A stretch of DNA of 64,000 nt from Pseudomonadota bacterium (GTDB lineage: Bacteria; Pseudomonadota; Alphaproteobacteria; Acetobacterales; Acetobacteraceae), in assembly GCA_021849425.1 (NCBI GenBank), contig JAJZSY010000013.1, positions 1 to 64,000 of the forward strand, read 5' to 3'. The stretch's first letter is position 1. Every line of letters starts with the position of its first letter. Below, one piece after another: positions 23,192-31,518 of the stretch. Made by a program: the position numbers and the translations under genes. Below the pieces are notes generated by a model. That model saw only the letters and a program-made list of their open reading frames with translations, was not told the DNA's origin and searched no databases.

Positions 23192-24736
23192 ATGGGAGAC
23201 GAAATCTCGGTTGTCTGGTTCAAGCGCGACCTGCGGCTCGCCGATCACGCGGCGCTGAGCGCGGCGGCGCGCGCGGGGGCGGTGCTGCCGCTGGTGATCG
23301 TCGAGCCGGACTATTGGCGGCTGGCGGATGTCTCGCACCGGCACTACGCGTTTCTTGCCGGCTGCATCGAGGATCTGGCGGCGGCGATCGCAGCTGAGGG
23401 CGGGCGGCTGCTGGTGCGCGTCGGCCCGGCGGTCGAGGTGCTGGAGGCGCTGCGCCGGCGGCTCGGCGGGTTCAGCCTGTGGTCGCACGAGGAGACCGGC
23501 AATCGCTGGACCCATGCGCGCGACCGGGCGGTGCGGCGCTGGGCGCGCGGGCAGGGGGTGACCTGGACGGAGCTGCGCAATTTCGGCGTGATCCGCGGCC
23601 CGGCGCTGAACCGCGACCGCTGGGCGGCGCAGTGGGACCGGATGATGGCGGCACCTTCGTTGCCGCCGCCGCGCGGCATCGCCTGGGCGACGCCGCCGGA
23701 GGGGGTGGCGGCAGCTTGTGTTCCGGCGGCGGCGGCGCTCGGCCTCGCGCCGGACGGGTTGCGGCACGGGCAGGCGCCGGGGCGGGCGGCGGCGCTGGAG
23801 ACACTCGGCTCATTCCTCGCGCGCCGGGGCGAGGATTATACACGGGCGATGTCTTCGCCGGTGTCGGGCGAGGCGGCGTGCTCGCGGCTGTCGCCCTATC
23901 TGGCCTATGGCTGTCTCTCGATCCGCGAGGCGGCGCAGGCGGCCTGGCGGCGGCAGCGCGAGGTGCCGGCGGCCAGCCGCTGGGGGGCGGCGCTGCGCTC
24001 GTTCATCGCCCGGCTGCACTGGCATTGCCATTTCATCCAGAAGCTTGAGGCCGAGCCGGAGGCGGAGTGGCGGCCTTTCGCGCGGGTGTATGAGGGGATG
24101 CGGCCGCCGGCCGATCCGGCGCGCCTCGCCGCCTGGGCGGAGGGGCGGACGGGTTATCCCTTCGTCGATGCGGCGATGCGCTATCTCGCGGCGCATGGAT
24201 GGATCAATTTCCGCATGCGGGCGATGCTGATGTCGTTCGCGAGCCATGACCTGTTCCTGCCCTGGCAGGAGAGCGGCCTGGTGCTGGCGCGGCTGTTCAC
24301 CGATTACGAGCCGGGAATTCACTGGCCGCAATGCCAGATGCAGTCCGGCGAGACCGGGATCAACACGGTGCGGGTGTATTCGCCGGTCAAGCAGGGACAC
24401 GACCAGGATGCCGCCGGCGGGTTCATCCGGCTGCACGTGCCGGAGCTGGCGGCGGTGGCGGGGGCGCTGGTGCACGAGCCCTGGCGGCTCGACGCCGCCG
24501 AGCGGGCGCGGCTCTGCCCGGATTATCCGGCGCGGATCGTGATCCATGAGGAGGCGGCGCGGGCGGCGAAGGCGGCGCTGTTCGCGCGGCGGCGGCTCGT
24601 GGAGGCGCAGCGCGAGGCGGATGCGGTGCAGCTTCGCCACGGCTCGCGCCGGGGACGGGCCCGGACGCCGCCGCGCCGCGCCGCCGCCGCGCCGGGGCAG
24701 CTCGCGCTCGATCTGGACGGGGCCGCCGGCGGCTGA
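23192..24736 (+). CDS. cryptochrome/deoxyribodipyrimidine photolyase family protein
   Basis: 514 residues. The N-terminal Rossmann-like antenna domain begins ISVVWFKRDLRLADHAAL; the C-terminal FAD-binding helical domain contains WINFRMRAMLMSFASHDLFLPW and GETGINTVRVYSPVKQG. These signatures mark blue-light flavoproteins that split UV-induced pyrimidine dimers, or related cryptochromes. The tail after CPDYPARIV is Arg-rich and lineage-specific. Whether this is a CPD repair enzyme or a cryptochrome cannot be settled by eye. It sits near a renalase-like flavoprotein gene, a frequent neighbour of photolyase genes. Confidence 0.85.
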   Translation: MGDEISVVWFKRDLRLADHAALSAAARAGAVLPLVIVEPDYWRLADVSHRHYAFLAGCIEDLAAAIAAEGGRLLVRVGPAVEVLEALRRRLGGFSLWSHEETGNRWTHARDRAVRRWARGQGVTWTELRNFGVIRGPALNRDRWAAQWDRMMAAPSLPPPRGIAWATPPEGVAAACVPAAAALGLAPDGLRHGQAPGRAAALETLGSFLARRGEDYTRAMSSPVSGEAACSRLSPYLAYGCLSIREAAQAAWRRQREVPAASRWGAALRSFIARLHWHCHFIQKLEAEPEAEWRPFARVYEGMRPPADPARLAAWAEGRTGYPFVDAAMRYLAAHGWINFRMRAMLMSFASHDLFLPWQESGLVLARLFTDYEPGIHWPQCQMQSGETGINTVRVYSPVKQGHDQDAAGGFIRLHVPELAAVAGALVHEPWRLDAAERARLCPDYPARIVIHEEAARAAKAALFARRRLVEAQREADAVQLRHGSRRGRARTPPRRAAAAPGQLALDLDGAAGG

Positions 24737-24752
24737 CGGGCGTGACCCGCCT

Positions 24753-24782
24753 GTTCGCACGAGATCGGTTCGCACGAGATCG
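24753..24782. repeat. 15-bp tandem repeat, 2 copies plus partial
   Basis: GTTCGCACGAGATCG occurs twice in a row (24753-24767, 24768-24782), followed by a partial GTTCGC. It lies in the short gap between the photolyase stop and the glycosyltransferase leader. Confidence 0.9.
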
Positions 24783-24854
24783 GTTCGCCTGAGGGGCGCG
24801 GCGCGGTTTTCGTCCCGCGGCGCAGGATGATGCTCGACAGGGCGGGGCTGGACG

Positions 24855-24917
24855 CGGCATAGTGCGTCCCTGTTAATAACAAAACGTATTCAAATATTAA
24901 CTTATTAATTGGACGAT
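24855..24917. promoter_or_regulatory. AT-rich glycosyltransferase leader with a remnant divergent start
   Basis: This region is very AT-rich. Read on the minus strand it contains AACAGGGACGCA followed closely by ATG (24860), matching the Shine-Dalgarno and start of the aminotransferase gene at 12382 almost base for base. No intact gene follows here on the minus strand, so this looks like the leftover 5' end of a lost divergent gene. The other side serves as promoter region for the large glycosyltransferase. Confidence 0.45.
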
Positions 24918-27683
24918 ATGCAAAAAAGACAAAATCATAACGAAAATATTTCATCTTTATCGAAGAAAAGACAAAAGATTTCGCCACGCGCGGCAAGCGG
25001 CGACGCTGGCGGGGCGACGCCGGACCGGCGCCCGGCCGGCGATATCGGGGCGGACGCTAACGGTGGGCCGTCGCCGCCGCCCGGCGACGATGCGTCGCTG
25101 CAACCGGTCGGGTATCTGGAGCGATGCGATCACGAAATGATTTCCGGCTGGATCTGGGACCCGGCGCGGCCGGGCGAGCCGGTGGATGTCGATCTCGTCG
25201 AGGGAGGGGTGATGCTGTTCCGGGTGCGGGCGGATCTCTATCGGCCGGATCTGGAGGAAGTGGGGTATGGTGACGGGCGGCACGGGTTCGCGTTCACGGG
25301 GCTCGACATGGTGCTGCCGCATTCGCGGCATCTGGTGAGTCTGCGGCGGGCCTCGGACGGGCTCGATCTGCTGGCGTCGCCGCACTGGATCGTGCGGTCG
25401 CCGCCGCGTCTCGACGAGCCGGCGCTGCGGTTCATGACCGAGGCCTTCGTGCAGGCCTCGCTCGCCGCGCGCGCGCCGGAGGAGCTTTCCGGCGGGATCG
25501 GCTTTCTGCTCAGGCTGCTGAACCAGTGCATCAACGCGCATGACCGGCTGGCCGGGGCGGCGGGGCGGACGGCGGCGGCGATGCGCGAGGGGCTGGTGCC
25601 GCGGGACGAGCTCGACGGGCGGACCGGCGGGATCATCGACGCGCTGAGCCGGGCCTATCCGCTGCTGACCCTGGGACAGGCGGGCGCAGCGGAGACGGCG
25701 CCGGAGGTGTCGGTGATCATTCCGGCGCACGATCATTTCGACCATACCTATCGCTGCCTGGAGTCGATCAGGGACCATTTCCCGCGCCGCTCGTGCGAGA
25801 TCGTCATCGTCGACGACTGTTCGACCGACGAGACCCTGCTCTGCACGCTGGTGTTCGCCGGGCCGGTGCGGGTGGTGCGCACGCCGCAGCAGCTCGGCTT
25901 CGTGGGCGCCTGCAATGCCGGCGCGCGCGAGGCGCGGGGGCGCTATCTGCTGTTTCTCAACAACGACACGCTGGTCCGCGAGGGGTGGCTGGACGCGCTG
26001 GTGGACACGTTCGAGCAGGTGCCGGGCGTCGGCATCGCCGGGTCGCGGCTGCTGGCCGAGGACGGCACGTTGCAGGAGGCGGGCGGGATCATCTGGCGTC
26101 TCGGCGACGGGTGGAACTGGGGCCGCGGGGAAGACCCGGCGGAGCCGCGCTTCCTGCATCTGCGCGACGCCGACTGGGTGTCCGGCGCGGCGCTGATGGT
26201 CGAGCGGGCGCTGTTCGAGACGCTGGGCGGGTTCGACAGCCATTACGCGCCGGCCTATTACGAGGATGTCGACCTCGCCTTCCGGGTTCGCCAGCTCGGC
26301 CGGCGGGTGGTGGTGCAGCCGGCCTCGGAGGTGGTGCATCTCGAAGGCGTCAGCAATGGCGTCGATGTCGCCGGCGCCGGGCTCAAGCGCTACCAGCTCG
26401 TCAACCAGCGGAAGTTCCAGGCGCGCTGGAGGGATGTTCTGGCCGGGCACCGGTTCAACGGCGAGAGCCCCGATCTGGAGGCCGAGCGGCAGGTGCGCCG
26501 GCGGGCCTATTTCATCGACGATACCGTGCCGACACCCGACCTCGACGCCGGATCGAACGCGGCGGTCGCGCATATGCGCGCCTTGCAGGCGCTCGGCTAC
26601 AAGGTGACGTTCATGCCGGCGGACAACATGGAGGATCATCAGCCCTATACCGCCAGCCTCAGGAAAATCGGCATCGAGTGCCTGCACGCGCCCTATGCGC
26701 GGTCGGTCGAGCAGGTGTTCCGCGACGCGCTGGTGGCGCCCGACCTCGTTTATATCCATCGCTACTCGAACGCCGCCAAATACGCGATGCTGACGCGGCG
26801 TTATTTTCCGAAATGCCGCATCGTCTACAGCGTCGCCGATCTGCATTTCCTCCGCCTCGAACGCCAGGCCGCGGTGGCGCCGGGCGATCCGCACACGGTG
26901 GGGCTGGCGGCGCAGAAGGCGGGAGAGCTTGCGGTGATGCGGGTGGTGGACGCGGTGATCGTCCATTCCTCGGCCGAGGCGCGGCTGCTCGGCGAGCTGG
27001 TGCCCGAGATCGCCACGCATGTGGTGCCATGGGCGGTCCGGCCGCGCCCGACGCCGGCGCCGTTCGCACAGCGCGCGGGGATCGTCTTTGTCGGCGGTTT
27101 CCAGCATCCGCCCAATGTCGATGCCGTGCGGCACTATGCCGACGACATCCTGCCCGCCCTTCGTGCCCGGCTGCCGGCGGCGACGAGCAGCATCGTCGGC
27201 AGCCGGATGCCCGAGGCGATCGCCCGGCTGCACGAGCGGGGGCTGGCGATGGTGGGGTATGTGCCCGATCTGGCCGATGTGCTGCACCGGGCGCGCTGCA
27301 CCGTGGCGCCGCTGCGCTTCGGCGCCGGGATCAAGGGCAAGGTGCTGGAGAGTTTCGCGCACGGGCTGCCCTGCGTGATGAGTCCGGTCGCCGCCGAGGG
27401 GCTCGACCTGCCGGCGCCGCTGGACTGGCTGGTGGCCGGGACGGCGGCGGATTTCGCCGCCAAGATCGTCCGCGTGCATGAGGACGAGGCGTTGAACCAG
27501 TGTCTCGCGGAGGCCGGTCTCGCCTTTGTCGCCGCGCGATACAGCGAGGCGGCGACGCGCGCGGCGCTGGCCGGCGCGGTGGATCGTGACGCGGCCGAGG
27601 CGGCGGCGGCGGCAGACCCGCCCGCTCAGCCGGCGGCGAGACGGGCGAGGACGGCGGCGGCGGCGTCGAGCCCGGAGAGATAG
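24918..27683 (+). CDS. bifunctional glycosyltransferase (GT2 plus GT4-like)
   Basis: 921 residues. A basic, AT-rich-coded N-terminus (MQKRQNHNENISS) and a spacer are followed by a GT2 domain from about residue 262 (EVSVIIPAHDHFDH, VIVDDCSTDETL, LFLNNDTLV, then AYYEDVDLAFR). A second glycosyltransferase fold of the GT4/GT1 type spans roughly 717-860 (FVGGFQHPPNVDAVR, GIKGKVLESFAHGLPCVMS). Such double enzymes build rhamnan or O-antigen-like chains at the cytoplasmic face. ATG 24918 is preferred over TTG 24909. The 3' end overlaps the convergent flavoprotein gene by 58 bases. Confidence 0.85.
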   Translation: MQKRQNHNENISSLSKKRQKISPRAASGDAGGATPDRRPAGDIGADANGGPSPPPGDDASLQPVGYLERCDHEMISGWIWDPARPGEPVDVDLVEGGVMLFRVRADLYRPDLEEVGYGDGRHGFAFTGLDMVLPHSRHLVSLRRASDGLDLLASPHWIVRSPPRLDEPALRFMTEAFVQASLAARAPEELSGGIGFLLRLLNQCINAHDRLAGAAGRTAAAMREGLVPRDELDGRTGGIIDALSRAYPLLTLGQAGAAETAPEVSVIIPAHDHFDHTYRCLESIRDHFPRRSCEIVIVDDCSTDETLLCTLVFAGPVRVVRTPQQLGFVGACNAGAREARGRYLLFLNNDTLVREGWLDALVDTFEQVPGVGIAGSRLLAEDGTLQEAGGIIWRLGDGWNWGRGEDPAEPRFLHLRDADWVSGAALMVERALFETLGGFDSHYAPAYYEDVDLAFRVRQLGRRVVVQPASEVVHLEGVSNGVDVAGAGLKRYQLVNQRKFQARWRDVLAGHRFNGESPDLEAERQVRRRAYFIDDTVPTPDLDAGSNAAVAHMRALQALGYKVTFMPADNMEDHQPYTASLRKIGIECLHAPYARSVEQVFRDALVAPDLVYIHRYSNAAKYAMLTRRYFPKCRIVYSVADLHFLRLERQAAVAPGDPHTVGLAAQKAGELAVMRVVDAVIVHSSAEARLLGELVPEIATHVVPWAVRPRPTPAPFAQRAGIVFVGGFQHPPNVDAVRHYADDILPALRARLPAATSSIVGSRMPEAIARLHERGLAMVGYVPDLADVLHRARCTVAPLRFGAGIKGKVLESFAHGLPCVMSPVAAEGLDLPAPLDWLVAGTAADFAAKIVRVHEDEALNQCLAEAGLAFVAARYSEAATRAALAGAVDRDAAEAAAAADPPAQPAARRARTAAAASSPER

Positions 27684-28768
27684 GCGGCCTCGACCTTTCC
27701 CTGCGACGTCCAGTCACCGCAGAGGGCGAGGCCGCCTTCGGCGTCGATCAGGTCGGGCCGCGCCGCCACGGCCGGGGCGTTGGCGTAGCGCCAGCGATGC
27801 AGGTCGAGATGCACCGGCGCGAGGGGCTGGCCGAGGCAGGCGGCGAGAGCGTCCAGCATGGCGGCGCGGATGGTTGCCGGATCGTCCTCGAGATGCGCGT
27901 CCGCCCAGGCATTGCGGGAGATCGCGACCAGGCCCGGCCCGCCCTCGTGCCCCGGCCGCGCGGCGCAGAGGGAGATCCAGCTCAGCGCGCCGTCGCGCAC
28001 CAGCGCGGCATCGAAGCCGGGATCGAGCGGTGCTGCGAGGCCGAGCATCAGCGAGAAGGCGCCCTGCATCCGCGCCGAAGCGGCGGTGGCGTGCAGGGGC
28101 GAGGCGGCGGGCAGCAGGGCGGCGGCCTGCGGCGCCGGCACCGCCACGATGACGAAGGCGAAGGGGCCGAACCGCTCGCCGGCCTCGCTCTCCAGCGCCC
28201 AGCCCGCCGGCATCCTGTGCAGCGCCGCGATGCGACAGGACTGCCGGACGTCGAGCCCCGCGGCCCAGTGCGCGGTGAGGCGGCTCATCCGGCCGACCGG
28301 GACGTAATGCGCCGGGGTTTCGCCCCAGTCGCGCCGGTGGGTGATGGCGGCGGCCTCGATTTCGGCGAAGCGGCAGGCCCAGGGTGTTACGATTCCCGCG
28401 GCGCGCAGCCGGGCGAGCTCGGCAAGGAAGCGCGGGTCGCGGGCGGTGAAGAACGGGGCGCCGAAATCGAAGGCGAAGCCCTCGCGGCGGCGATGCGCGA
28501 GGCGGCCGCCGGGACCGCGCGCCTTGTCGAACACGGTGACGGCGCAGGCGCCGGCGAGCGCGCGGGCGGCGGCGAGGCCGGCGGCGCCCGCGCCGATGAC
28601 GGCGACGGCCGGGCGGGTGCCGGCGCCCATGACGGTTTCGGCCGGGCGGGTGCCGGCGCCCATGACGGTTTCGGCCGGGCGGGTGCCGGCGCCGATGACG
28701 GTTTCGGCCGGGCGGGTGCCGGCGCCGATGACGGTTTCGGCCGGGCGGGTGGTGGAACTGTCGGTCAC
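27626..28768 (-). CDS. renalase-like FAD/NAD(P)-binding amine oxidase family protein with tandem-duplicated N-terminus
   Basis: 380 residues from GTG 28768, which has a good AGGAG eight bases upstream. The true Rossmann motif is VAVIGAGAAGLAAARAL (about residues 52-68), followed by VFDKARGPGGRLAHRR, the second FAD motif of renalase-like proteins, and at the C-terminus LALCGDWTSQGKVEAAYLSG. Ahead of the Rossmann strand are four extra copies of TRPAETV(I/M)GAG, direct duplicates of the beta-1 strand made by a 33-bp repeat. These proteins oxidise abnormal NAD(P)H forms or unknown substrates. The gene converges on, and overlaps, the glycosyltransferase. Confidence 0.83.
   Translation of the reverse strand: MTDSSTTRPAETVIGAGTRPAETVIGAGTRPAETVMGAGTRPAETVMGAGTRPAVAVIGAGAAGLAAARALAGACAVTVFDKARGPGGRLAHRRREGFAFDFGAPFFTARDPRFLAELARLRAAGIVTPWACRFAEIEAAAITHRRDWGETPAHYVPVGRMSRLTAHWAAGLDVRQSCRIAALHRMPAGWALESEAGERFGPFAFVIVAVPAPQAAALLPAASPLHATAASARMQGAFSLMLGLAAPLDPGFDAALVRDGALSWISLCAARPGHEGGPGLVAISRNAWADAHLEDDPATIRAAMLDALAACLGQPLAPVHLDLHRWRYANAPAVAARPDLIDAEGGLALCGDWTSQGKVEAAYLSGLDAAAAVLARLAAG
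28607..28751 (-). repeat. 33-bp in-frame tandem repeat, 4 copies plus partial
   Basis: Four 33-bp units at 28607-28639, 28640-28672, 28673-28705 and 28706-28738 plus 13 bases of a fifth encode the 11-residue repeat TRPAETVxGAG. Two units differ from the other two at a single base (I/M in the protein). The unit is derived from the codons of the dinucleotide-binding strand itself. Confidence 0.96.
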
Positions 28769-28877
28769 GTCGTCATCTCCTGCGGTCCGCGCGGCGGTGC
28801 GCGGCCGGGTGGGGATTGATTCTGGGCAGCGCCGGTAGAGCATCATCCGCGCCGGCGGTCCACCGGCCGGCGGCGGA

Positions 28878-29546
28878 TCAGCCGCGCCCGATGGTGAAGA
28901 CGCAGGACGGCGCGCCGGCGGCGCGGCAGGCGGTTTCGCGGACAAGCAGGCGGCGGTCCACCAGCGCCTGGAACAGCACGGCGAACGTGCCGGCGTGAAA
29001 GTCGCAGCCGGGGCCGCAGGCGCCGGGTGGGGCGATGGGGTTGGCGGTCAGCGTCAGGCGAAGTCCGCCGCGCCAGGTGGCGCCGAGCCCCTCCGGCATG
29101 CCGAAGGTCCAGGCGTGGCGGCGGATGGCGGCGACCAGCAGGCGGGCGGCGAGCGGCGCCGGGGCGGCGCGGAGCGCGAGGCGGACCGGGCGCGGAATCC
29201 GGTGCGCGAGGAGATAGCGCCCGGTCGCCTCGCCGGCGGCGCGCAGCACCGCGCTGCCCGGCCCGGCGCCGAGGCAGGCGCGCACCGCGCGGTGCAAAGC
29301 GAGCACCTCGGCGGCGGGGACCATCGTGGCCGGCGGGTGGGCGAGGCGGTTTTCGGCCCCCGCCGCCCGCGCGACCCGGGCGATGCAGGCCGGACCGCCG
29401 GAAGCGGCGAGGGCGGCGAAGACCTGGAGGATCGCGTTCGGCCCGATCAGCGGCCCTGAGGGGTCGGCGCGCGCGGTCAGGGGGGCGGCTCCGCCGCTTC
29501 GCGCGCCTTGCGGCGGTGCCGCCCGTTGTCGTGCATGGTGCGCCAT
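28878..29546 (-). CDS. bchJ: BchJ-like protein (V4R domain), bacteriochlorophyll biosynthesis
   Basis: 222 residues. The C-terminal half is a V4R domain (vinyl-4-reductase) with conserved cysteines and aromatic residues: [12 protein letters not shown] and the ending [11 protein letters not shown]. BchJ is linked to bacteriochlorophyll synthesis; it was first proposed as the 8-vinyl reductase but may bind or deliver intermediates. It directly follows bchE and the only ATG (29546) overlaps it by 70 bases, so a non-ATG start further in cannot be excluded. The first 60 residues are atypical Ala-rich sequence. Confidence 0.8.
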   Translation of the reverse strand: MAHHARQRAAPPQGARSGGAAPLTARADPSGPLIGPNAILQVFAALAASGGPACIARVARAAGAENRLAHPPATMVPAAEVLALHRAVRACLGAGPGSAVLRAAGEATGRYLLAHRIPRPVRLALRAAPAPLAARLLVAAIRRHAWTFGMPEGLGATWRGGLRLTLTANPIAPPGACGPGCDFHAGTFAVLFQALVDRRLLVRETACRAAGAPSCVFTIGRG

Positions 29547-31039
29547 TCGACCGGTGCCGCGCCGGCGCGGTCGCGCGCGCCGTCGAAATGGAAATCGACC
29601 TTGCGCTTCGATTGCGGCCCCCAGTAGCCGACCCGGCCGAGATCGTAGAATTTCCGCTCGAAGCCGGATTTCATGAACGCCTTGAGGCAGCCGAGCAGGT
29701 AGCGCCTTCGCGCGCCGGAGCCGGCCCAGGGGTAGGAGAAGAACGCCTTGCGCATGTAGAAGCGGCGGTAATTGTGCATCACCCGGTCGAGCAGTTCGGC
29801 GCGGTCCATCGCCGCGGGCTTGATGATCGGGGTGACGAAATTGTATTTCTCGTAGTCGAACACCTCGACCTTGTCGGCCAGGTCGCGGAACAGGTCGGAG
29901 AAGGGCCAGGGCGTGTACATCGACCAGTTGGCGAGATCGGGCGCCCAGTCGCGCGCCATGCGGTAGGTTTCCTCCAGCGTTTCGCGGGTTTCGTTTTCGA
30001 GCCCGACGATGAACTGCGCCTCGACCACGATGCCGGCGGCGCGCAGCAGGGCGATCGCCTTGCGGTTCTGCTCGATCGTGGTTTCCTTGTTGAACCGGTC
30101 GAGCTTCATCTGGGCGGCGGCCTCGGTGCCGAGGGAGACGTGGATGAGCCCGGCGCGGCGGTAGAGCGGCAGCAGCGCCTCGTCGCGCAGGATGTCGGTG
30201 ACGCGGGTGTTGATGCCCCAGAGCAGGCCGACATCGCGCGCGATCAGCTCCTCGCAGAAGGCGACGAATTTCCTGCGGTTGATGGTCGGTTCCTCGTCGG
30301 CGAGGATGAAGAAGCCGACGCCGTGCTCATCGCGCAGGCGGACGATTTCATCGACCACCTTCGCCGGGTCGCGGTAGCGGTAGTCGCGCCAGAATTTCCA
30401 TTGCGAGCAGAAGGAGCAGGTGAAGGGGCAGCCGCGCGCCATGTTGGGGATGGCGACACGGGTGCCGAGCGGGATGTAGCGGTAGCGGTCCCACGCGAGG
30501 ATGCTCCAGTCGGGGGCGAGGGCGTCGAGATCCTTCACTGTGGGGGCGGCTTCGGTGGCGACGACCTTGCCGCCCTCGCGGAAGGCGATGCCGCGAATGG
30601 CGTGGCGGGTGGCGGCGAAATCGCCGGCGGCGACGGCGCGGGCGAGATCGACGATGATCCCCTCGCCCTCGCCGCGGACGATCACGTCGATCCAGGGGGC
30701 TTCGGCGAGAACCTGGCCATACATGAAGGTGGCGTGCACGCCGCCGAGAACCGTGAGCGCGCCGGGATGTTCCTCGCGCGCGATTTCCAGCAGGCGTTCG
30801 GCCTTGTAGATCGAGGGGGTGATCGCGGTGGCGCCGACGATGTCCGGCCGTTCGGCGCGGAGGATGTCGCGCAGCGCGTCGTCCGACAGGTCGTTGGTCA
30901 TCGCGTCGATGAAGCGGAGATCGGTGAAGCCGGCGGATTTCAGCGCGCCGGCGATATAGGCGGCCCAGGCGGGCGGCCAGTTTCCGGCGATCTCGGCACC
31001 GCCTGAATGATAGTTCGGATGCACCAGCAGGATTCGCAT
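29477..31039 (-). CDS. bchE: anaerobic Mg-protoporphyrin IX monomethyl ester cyclase (BchE)
   Basis: 520 residues, radical-SAM with an N-terminal cobalamin-binding domain ([18 protein letters not shown], then GADDILR-like [11 protein letters not shown]). The iron-sulfur cluster cysteines are Cys204, Cys208 and Cys211 in [11 protein letters not shown]. BchE forms the fifth (isocyclic) ring of bacteriochlorophyll using water as oxygen source, so it works without oxygen. The ATG has a strong GGAGAGGAGG site. Upstream lie an FNR box and a TGT-N12-ACA site, indicating repression by oxygen and activation when oxygen is low. It forms an operon with bchJ. Confidence 0.96.
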   Translation of the reverse strand: MRILLVHPNYHSGGAEIAGNWPPAWAAYIAGALKSAGFTDLRFIDAMTNDLSDDALRDILRAERPDIVGATAITPSIYKAERLLEIAREEHPGALTVLGGVHATFMYGQVLAEAPWIDVIVRGEGEGIIVDLARAVAAGDFAATRHAIRGIAFREGGKVVATEAAPTVKDLDALAPDWSILAWDRYRYIPLGTRVAIPNMARGCPFTCSFCSQWKFWRDYRYRDPAKVVDEIVRLRDEHGVGFFILADEEPTINRRKFVAFCEELIARDVGLLWGINTRVTDILRDEALLPLYRRAGLIHVSLGTEAAAQMKLDRFNKETTIEQNRKAIALLRAAGIVVEAQFIVGLENETRETLEETYRMARDWAPDLANWSMYTPWPFSDLFRDLADKVEVFDYEKYNFVTPIIKPAAMDRAELLDRVMHNYRRFYMRKAFFSYPWAGSGARRRYLLGCLKAFMKSGFERKFYDLGRVGYWGPQSKRKVDFHFDGARDRAGAAPVEWRTMHDNGRHRRKAREAAEPPP

Positions 31040-31062
31040 CCCGTCCTCCTCTCCGCTTGATG

Positions 31063-31080
31063 TGTCAAGTTATAGTGACA
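31063..31080 (-). promoter_or_regulatory. PpsR/CrtJ-type operator overlapping the bchE -10 region
   Basis: The sequence TGTCAAGTTATAGTGACA fits the TGT-N12-ACA consensus of the aerobic repressor PpsR/CrtJ of phototrophic alphaproteobacteria. On the minus strand it contains TATAAC (31074 to 31069), a likely -10 hexamer for bchE, so binding would block the promoter. Site and spacing are seen directly; the repressor is inferred, and no ppsR gene is in the window. Confidence 0.6.
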
Positions 31081-31095
31081 ATTCGACATGTCACT

Positions 31096-31109
31096 TTGAT
31101 CTCGATCAA
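31096..31109. promoter_or_regulatory. FNR/FnrL box upstream of bchE
   Basis: TTGATCTCGATCAA is an exact TTGAT-N4-ATCAA palindrome, the consensus for FNR and FnrL. Its centre (31102.5) lies about 40 bp upstream of the start point predicted from the -10 element, the position of class II activation by FNR. FnrL activates bchE in Rhodobacter under low oxygen, so the same logic is likely here. Confidence 0.72.
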
Positions 31110-31407
31110 GGGCGGGAGGGCGGATCGGTCAGGCTGCCGGAAATTCGCGCCGGGTTTCGTCTCCGCTCGGCGTTTTCAGGGCAGATCGGGATATCGCGGG
31201 GTGGTCATGGTCGCGTCGCCTGACCGGCTGTGCTGCGGTGGCGATGCCGGACGGGGCATCGCTGTCCTCCGGCCGGGTTGATATGACATTTTCGTGATCG
31301 GATTGTTCATTCTGCGGTCGTATCGTGCGCTGTGTAGCACGAATGGCGGGAATTCGGCCGGGATGCCGTCGCTTTTTTGCGCGCGACCCGGGTGGAAAGC
31401 CTCGACA
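31110..31407. other. intergenic region between bchE and the MerR gene
   Basis: Together with the operators either side, this makes a gap of nearly 480 bases. Apart from the FNR and PpsR-type sites near bchE and the 24-bp palindrome at 31408-31431, I see no gene, RNA structure or repeat. Confidence 0.5.
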
Positions 31408-31431
31408 ACGTATAGAGCATGCCCTATACGT
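31408..31431. promoter_or_regulatory. 24-bp near-perfect palindrome, probable MerR operator
   Basis: Arms ACGTATAG (31408-31415) and CTATACGT (31424-31431) flank AGCATGCC, itself palindromic but for one base pair. The whole site has a single mismatch in 12 pairs. It lies about 90 bp upstream of the MerR-type regulator gene and is the obvious operator for it, controlling the beta-oxidation operon. The dyad fits the long spacer recognised by MerR-type proteins. Confidence 0.6.
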
Positions 31432-31518
31432 AATGATTATTCGGTTACCGTTAAAGATGGAAACGGGTCATTCATGGTATTGTCCGCGACCGCCCTTCAT
31501 CATTCGACAGGACGACCA

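Noticed and set aside
12385-24874. TGCGTCCCTGTT shared upstream of two glycosyltransferases as an operator
   Set aside because: Read on the minus strand the shared string is a Shine-Dalgarno plus start region (AACAGGGACGCA), so it is better explained as a homologous ribosome-binding leader than as an operator.
24957-27479. Long open frame (840 codons) opposite the double glycosyltransferase
   Set aside because: Antisense shadow without domains; the plus-strand protein has clear glycosyltransferase motifs.
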